Positions 59,941 through 64,000 of a DNA stretch of 64,000 bases are shown here, piece by piece. Source of the DNA: DTWD01 sp963662965 (lineage in GTDB: Bacteria; Acidobacteriota; Vicinamibacteria; Vicinamibacterales; UBA8438); assembly GCA_963662965.1 (NCBI GenBank), contig OY759970.1:4588001-4652000 (forward strand), in the 5' to 3' direction. The notes beneath the pieces were generated by a model that ran no database searches, was not told where the DNA came from, and saw only the letters and a program-made list of their open reading frames with translations. A program made the translations under genes and the position numbers. Positions within the stretch are counted from its first letter, which is position 1. Every line of letters begins with the position of its first letter.

Positions 59941-60233
59941 CCATTCGCCGCGTAGGCTTGGTTGGTCTCCGAGGCCATGAGGTCAATCAGCGCCGTGATT
60001 GCGGCAGAGCCACCCTCTGCTTTCCTCGCAGCTGGTGTGTGAAACACGAAGACGTCGACCAGAGAGCCGTCGTCCATCCCGGCCACAGTCCTCGGAGCAT
60101 CACCCAGCCGTGGCCGCTCTGCGCGAGGCGGACCGATTGGCTGAATGCGATCAGAACGCGAAGGATCCAATGGGACGAGTGGATCGGATTCCAGCGGGAA
60201 CGCGGAAGGAACCATCTGCGGGATCGCGTACAT
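59220..60233 (-). CDS. Chimeric ORF: protease fragment fused to IS3 integrase core
   Basis: 337-aa open frame made of two unrelated parts. Residues 1-95 are a fragment of a reprolysin-like metalloprotease propeptide and early domain (MYAIPQMVPSAFPLESDPLV, then VDVFVFHTPAARKAEGGSAA and LMASETNQAYAANGV). From about residue 98 it is an IS3 OrfB integrase core with the DDE residues in PNELWQTDFTYLQVVGWGWY, PRLLSDNGPCY and MTQGKIERYHRSMKN, followed by FVDDYNHRRLHEALDNVTPA. The join is in frame without a stop. It is probably an accident of deletion or recombination; whether it is expressed is unknown. The ATG at 60233 lies just after a poly-C run that shifts the protease frame. Confidence 0.6.
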   Translation of the reverse strand: MYAIPQMVPSAFPLESDPLVPLDPSRSDRIQPIGPPRAERPRLGDAPRTVAGMDDGSLVDVFVFHTPAARKAEGGSAAITALIDLMASETNQAYAANGVIHRAYDLIPSPAYIVLSAAKTFRHLTYRPNELWQTDFTYLQVVGWGWYDLSMVLDDDSRYIIAWALRTSMQTVDVTETLDLARAKTGVDRIRVVHRPRLLSDNGPCYVSTELATYLETHGLGHTRSAPYHPMTQGKIERYHRSMKNVVKLEKYHNPWELERAIARFVDDYNHRRLHEALDNVTPADVYEGRRSAILARREQIKRRTLAQRKRENLHGHSTRNRRAVSLETQAQKSGLV

Positions 60234-60830
60234 CCCCCCCGCCGCCTACCGTCCGAATCGTTTAGGCCGCGCTCGGAGTCCGCATCATGCCTGCGACCAT
60301 AGCACCGTTTACGACTAGGGTGACCGTACCGCCGTCTGTCCCCTCGATCCGACCAGACAGGGAGTATCCAGAGGTTGTCCGGGCGCTCTCTTCGATGACG
60401 GCCAGAAGACGACGTCATCGAAGAGATTGAGCGTGAGGGTCTGCGGCGGCACACCTGCTCGTCCGACATCCGAACGCACGGCAGCTAGGCGCCCCACATC
60501 GATCCCCACGAGACGAGCTCGGAGCGTGGTAACGCTGTTGGATGACGTCTCCAGCGCAGCCACGGAAGACTCCAGTTCAAGGAACAACCCGCCAGCCTGC
60601 GCCTTCCCATCAACGGTTGAGAGTGACCCGACCAGAACCGCCGCAATCGAACCCATGGACAGCGCCGCCCAGGCATTCCATCGCACCAGCAACCACCGTA
60701 CTCTAGACGAGACTCGGTACCCGTTTGACGGAAGTCGCCGTCCCGCCCAGTTCCTCCAATGCGGTCTACGAACGTGAGATGGGGCGTATCCGTCCGACCA
60801 TTTGACGAGGCGTTCCTTGCGGATCTCCAA
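59940..60830 (-). pseudogene. Reprolysin-like metalloprotease remnant
   Basis: N-terminal part of a secreted M12-type metalloprotease, read in three frames. First frame: GSIAAVLVGSLSTVDGKAQA (signal-like) and VPPQTLTLNLFDDVVF. A shift near 60402 leads to LAVIEESARTTSGYSLSGRI and TVTLVVNGAMVAGMMRTPSA, then a TAA at 60262-60264 where the family has Tyr (AAYTIRTVGG). A further shift occurs in a run of seven C (60234-60240), then MYAIPQMVPSAFPLE and VDVFVFHTPAARKAEGG. The catalytic HExxH part is absent, replaced by the IS3 remnant. Confidence 0.75.
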
Positions 60831-60971
60831 CCTGAAGGGTTTGATGGCAGCGTCGAGCGCGCCCGATTCTTCCGGCGACCGCCTACGAACAACATCGGTC
60901 TTCCGGACGGGGGCGTGTTGGGCCCGCGCGACGATCCTGCACGGCGTGGCCCACTATGGCGATCTCTTTCG

Positions 60972-61244
60972 GTGAGTGAGGTTCAGACACACTCCGTGCA
61001 CGCCGATACCCAGGACACGATGGTATGGTTCGCCAACGAGCACGAGGCCCGGTCTCGACGCATCGGGATTCGGTGTCGTCGGGACGAGGGAACCTTTGTG
61101 CTGACCGTGACCGACCCCGAGGGGCCTGAGAACTGCTCGACGTTCGACGACGAAGTGAGTATGACCGCCGAAGCCATCCTGATTCACCTGCAACTCCTGA
61201 AGAGCGGATGGCGAGCCTTACCCCTCACCGAGTCGGGCCGATGA
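60972..61244 (+). CDS. Hypothetical protein, 90 aa
   Basis: Small open frame with coding-like codon use and no recognised family. Contains TQDTMVWFANEHEARSRRIG, then LTVTDPEGPENCSTFDDEVS and AEAILIHLQLLKSGWRALPL; the last part is probably a helix. The GTG at 60972 is the best start; the frame is open further upstream, but that part overlaps the opposing protease remnant and looks non-coding. It may be intact or the end of a longer lost gene. Confidence 0.5.
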   Translation: MSEVQTHSVHADTQDTMVWFANEHEARSRRIGIRCRRDEGTFVLTVTDPEGPENCSTFDDEVSMTAEAILIHLQLLKSGWRALPLTESGR

Positions 61245-61570
61245 ACTGCGCGACCGCAAGCGTCAGCCACACGTACGACGCTACGAATTCTTGCGGGACA
61301 CCGCGATCCGCGCCATAGGCGAAACCGAGACCACCCTGAGCCTCCGCGTCGCCCTGATCCGCGGCCAGGTGAAACCCCTGCACGGCTTCCGCGTCGTCCG
61401 GCGGGACGCCTCGGCCCTCGGCATACAGCCACCGAGTCGGCATTGCGCGCCAGCCACACTTTGGTTCGCGGCGAGTCGATATCACTCGACCGCCTCGGCT
61501 TGTTCCTGATCGGTTGGAGAGCGGAGCGCGTCCAGGGACTCTGCGACTTCACGCGCGCGCGCGTTTCGGC
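61225..61570 (-). pseudogene. Sel1-repeat protein remnant
   Basis: Tail of a Sel1-like repeat protein. One frame reads REVAESLDALRSPTDQEQAE and AVE, then TGA where the repeat has Trp, followed by YRLAANQSVAGAQCRLGG. A one-base shift then leads to LYAEGRGVPPDDAEAVQGFH, LAADQGDAEAQGGLGFAYG and VPQEFVASYVWLTLAVAQ before the stop at 61225. At least two Sel1 units (A-x-x-x-L-G-x-x-Y-x-x-G-x-G-V) are recognisable. No start is visible. Confidence 0.7.
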
Positions 61571-61881
61571 TAGCCGATGTAGACCTTTTCTTCAACGACC
61601 AGCGAGTAAACCTTGTCCAGATCGGCGAAACGCTTCCCATTCTCAAAGTTGTTCGCCATCTCTCGTGAGTTCAGGCATGCGTCGAGAGCGTTGCGATCAT
61701 CGAACCAGAGCTCGCTGACCCAGTCCGGAGCAGATTCTGGGACCTCGGAGATTGGGTAGTTCACCACCCAGCGTCGAATGCCAGCCAGCTGCTTCATGAA
61801 CGAAGCATGACGCTCCCCATCCGCCTCAGCTAATGCCTCCTCGCGGGTGAGGCCCTCCTTGCGGAAAGCGAAGAAGATCAT
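61570..61881 (-). CDS. EthD-domain-like small protein
   Basis: 103-aa protein resembling the EthD/dimeric alpha-beta barrel group: MIFFAFRKEGLTREEALAEA, HASFMKQLAGIRRWVVNYPI, APDWVSELWFDDRNALDACL. These small barrels dimerise and act in varied accessory or degradative roles; no specific function can be given. The frame is intact although its neighbours are decayed. Confidence 0.65.
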   Translation of the reverse strand: MIFFAFRKEGLTREEALAEADGERHASFMKQLAGIRRWVVNYPISEVPESAPDWVSELWFDDRNALDACLNSREMANNFENGKRFADLDKVYSLVVEEKVYIG

Positions 61882-61890
61882 CTTGCATTA

Positions 61891-62039
61891 TCAGAACACC
61901 CTCTCCGATAGTGACCATCGTGGTGATTTCTGCTGGTTCAGCTGCGTATCGGTGACGCGATACACCTGCCCCATGCCCCCTCGCCGATGAGGGCGGTCAC
62001 GTCGTAGTGGCCGAGGCGGGAACCGATAGTGAGGGCCAT
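61891..62039 (-). pseudogene. 5' fragment of a Ser/Thr protein kinase
   Basis: Begins MALTIGSRLGHYDVTALIGE, the opening of acidobacterial-type PknB-like kinases, then with a one-base shift GMGQVYRVTDTQL, the glycine-rich loop region (G-x-G-x-M-G-x-V-Y). The reading stops at 61891 after about 48 codons, before the catalytic Lys. Only the first kinase strands remain. Confidence 0.65.
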
Positions 62040-62064
62040 CTCTACATTACCGGGGGCCGAGCCT

Positions 62065-62486
62065 CTAGCTCATCGTCACCGGCTGCTGAGTCATGACCTG
62101 AAGCGCCTCGCTTTCCACACAGTCCTGTATGCGCGGGAGTGATCTCTGGAATGCAGGGTCTTCGCCGCCGTCGCCAGACTCGTCTGGACGGCGTCGGCGT
62201 TGGCGACCTTCCAGACATCGATGACCGTATTCTCGGCTCCATCGGCTTGAAGGTAGCAGCCTTGGAGTTTCCAGCCACCGTGTTTCTTAAACAGGGGAGC
62301 GACGTCTCCTAGCACCTCCGTTAACGCTTCCAGGGTGCCCGGCTTCAGCGTGATGTACGCGAACAAATACGTTGAGTTGTCCGCTGGCTGACTCTTGGTC
62401 GGCGCTCCCGCGACCGCCGCTTCCACTGCGCCTCCAGCGGTCCTGAGTCCGACGGTGCTCAGGCTCATCGCGCCAAGCGACCCCAC
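62065..62486 (-). pseudogene. NIPSNAP-like exported protein, frameshifted
   Basis: N-terminal signal-like region RVRRAFVGSLGAMSLSTVG (part of it upstream of 62486 in the same frame, with no clear start, so another shift is possible). The domain follows: TYLFAYITLKPGTLEALTEV, LFKKHGGWKLQGCYLQADGA, VIDVWKVANADAVQTSL. Near 62155 the frame that reads HSRDHSRAYR ends at 62091, while the neighbouring frame continues with coding-like AFQRSLPRIQDCVESEALQV and MTQQPVTMS to 62065. The fold matches NIPSNAP/ABM-type dimeric barrels. Confidence 0.55.
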
Positions 62487-62651
62487 GAACGCCCGGCGGA
62501 CCCGCGGCGATCCAAGAAGCGCGTGATCTCGGTTGTCATAGTTCGTTCTCTCCCTGCGGTGCCGTGATTATGGCACCGCCTGGGGCTGATCACAGCCTCG
62601 AATGGGGCAGCGGTGTGTGACGAGCGGACAGGAAAGACGGGCGCTGGCTAG

Positions 62652-64000
62652 CTACTGGCCGTCGTTTCCGGAAGGTTCGTATCCGAGCCGTCTCCACACG
62701 GCGAGCACCTGCTCGGCCACGAACGCATGTCCGGCGGCGTTCCAGTGGCTGTCTTCCGTGGCGTAAAGGAGCTGGCCCGCCTCGGCAGCGGCGCGCATCG
62801 GTTCTGACAGGTCCACGCAGTCGAGGTCTTCCTCGGCGCAGAGGGCCGCGAACCGGGTGGGCAGCGCCCACGGTTGCCAGTGCCGGCAGGGGCTGTCCGG
62901 GGCGAACGTGCAGAACTCGCCGTAGACACGGAACTTCATCGGTACGAAGAAGAGCGTGATCATCACTCCCTGCCCACGCGCGAGTGTGACCCCCTCCAGA
63001 AACGCAGTCGTCGTCGTTTCGAATCGTTCCCGCTCGTAGTCCGTGAACGGCAGCGCCGCGTAGTTGTGGTAATAGAGCCGGTGCATCGCGCCCGTCCCGT
63101 CACGATACGAGCCGTGGGGTGGTAGCGCCTGCCGGACGAGCGGATGAATGGTGCGCCGCAGTAGCCCGTAGGCGTTCCGCACGAACGATGCACGCTGGAA
63201 GCGGGACCACTCGAACCGTGCGGGCTCCACCGGACCGGTGTCGTACACGCCGTGCTCCCGCAGATAGATGAGCGCGTTCTCGAACTCCTGATCGTCATAG
63301 AGATCGTTGCCTTCAAAGAAGAACCATGCCACGAGCCTCGGTCGCAGGGGCAGACCATACCGACGCAGCACGGCGAGCTCTTGCAGGGTGCCGAATCCCG
63401 ACACGCCGAGATTCGACACAGGGCGTCCCAGCCGTTGTTCGAGAACCACCGCAGCTGTCTCCTCATCCGAGACATACCATCCCTCGACGTAGGAATCACC
63501 GAGCAGGACCACGTCCGCCTGCTCGTGCGACTGCCGATTTCGAAAGCCTAGCGCGTCGGTGGTGAAGGTCACGCGTTTCGTGGTCTCGGGTGGCAGGTTC
63601 CACCCGCTCACTACGTCGCCCTGAACCTGCCCCGTCCACGTGACGTTGGCCGGCCGTCGGAACGACAGCTCCACATCCGCCACAAAGGCGTCGGTGATGC
63701 CGGTCTGTTCGAGGAGCGGAGCGTAGCTGATCAGTCGGACCGTGGCTGGCAACTCTACCAGCACCAGAAGAAGCGTCAGCGTTCCCGTCGTCGCGAGCGC
63801 TCGCAGCAGCACCCGGCGTGGTGAGGAGTGGGACCAGGCGACCACCACGGCCCAGACTGCCAGATAGCTCAGCGCTAATCCGGCGCCGAAGCACGGCTCG
63901 GTCCAGGTTCTCACGGCGGGAATGGTGGCCCGCGAGATCAGGAAGGTGAGCAGCCACCAGAACGCAGCGAACGAGAGCCAGATGGTGGGGTGTCGAAGCG
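62652..64000 (-). CDS. SGNH-hydrolase membrane protein, 5' partial
   Basis: The frame stays open to the window edge and reads RHPTIWLSFAAFWWLLTFLI upstream of the first listed GTG (63914), so the start is beyond 64000. About two or three TM helices, then a periplasmic SGNH/GDSL-type domain: DVVLLGDSYVEGWYVSDEET (Ser block I), NLGVSGFGTLQELAVLRRYG (Gly block), WFFFEGNDLYDDQEF (GND, Asn block III) and TEDSHWNAAGHAFVAEQ (D-x-x-H). The layout resembles AlgJ/AlgX- and PatB-like acyl-transfer proteins acting on polysaccharide or peptidoglycan; the substrate is unknown. Confidence 0.8.
   Translation of the reverse strand, partial: LRHPTIWLSFAAFWWLLTFLISRATIPAVRTWTEPCFGAGLALSYLAVWAVVVAWSHSSPRRVLLRALATTGTLTLLLVLVELPATVRLISYAPLLEQTGITDAFVADVELSFRRPANVTWTGQVQGDVVSGWNLPPETTKRVTFTTDALGFRNRQSHEQADVVLLGDSYVEGWYVSDEETAAVVLEQRLGRPVSNLGVSGFGTLQELAVLRRYGLPLRPRLVAWFFFEGNDLYDDQEFENALIYLREHGVYDTGPVEPARFEWSRFQRASFVRNAYGLLRRTIHPLVRQALPPHGSYRDGTGAMHRLYYHNYAALPFTDYERERFETTTTAFLEGVTLARGQGVMITLFFVPMKFRVYGEFCTFAPDSPCRHWQPWALPTRFAALCAEEDLDCVDLSEPMRAAAEAGQLLYATEDSHWNAAGHAFVAEQVLAVWRRLGYEPSGNDGQ

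Overview
The window is GC-rich bacterial chromosome from a Gram-negative organism: it carries LPS-export (Lpt) and Tol-Pal genes, signal peptides, lipoboxes and a TolB. Its gene style best fits Acidobacteriota, possibly Vicinamibacteria: a cytochrome c joined to a PHM-like copper domain, a reprolysin-like protease remnant, a Ser/Thr kinase remnant beginning MALTIGSRLGHY, a fused LptC-LptA and a Tat-exported GH99-like protein. That placement is inference from gene content; no rRNA is present.

Layout. 1-1358 is the end of a fumarate reductase operon (frdB partial, frdC, frdD), convergent with a broken malate dehydrogenase (1384-2301). 2854-6991 is a leftward group: a DUF3347-type lipoprotein, a cytochrome c/PHM-like protein and a YtcJ-type amidohydrolase lipoprotein. 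xerD, metK and a PHP phosphoesterase follow on the plus strand. 11060-15720 is an accessory island: a Dam-type methylase, a frameshifted PD-(D/E)XK nuclease beside it, a tRNA-3'-like scrap, and an HNH endonuclease pseudogene cut by a complete IS1380-type element with inverted repeats and a 5-bp target duplication. 15722-23510 is housekeeping (LptF-LptG fusion, parB-parA, bifunctional nuclease, miaB, recN). 23828-29291 is the tolQ-tolR-tolA/tonB-tolB-pal-cpoB cluster plus ssb.

29623-42109 is a leftward, largely overlapping operon: guaA, dnaE, recJ, lptCA fusion, lptB, rpoN, rapZ and a cupin. rpoN is broken by two frameshifts and an in-frame TGA. Rightward from 42149 are a signal-peptide PQQ-propeller/SPOR protein and a very large NtrY-like histidine kinase. 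47705-50747 holds pssA, psd, a DUF465 protein, rimI and tsaB. 50798-54578 is mutS and a deoxyhypusine-synthase-like gene, convergent with the agmatine-to-putrescine genes aguA/aguB and a TPR membrane protein.

A Tat-dockerin-GH99-like gene and tRNA-Arg(CCT) lead into a decay zone (59125-62590) with a truncated IS3 orfB fused in frame to a protease remnant, Sel1 and kinase fragments, a frameshifted NIPSNAP-like gene and two small intact ORFs. The window ends inside an SGNH-hydrolase membrane protein.

The main themes are consolidation of LPS transport into fused proteins and many disrupted genes. Whether the lesions in core genes such as mdh and rpoN are real or sequencing errors cannot be settled from this sequence alone.
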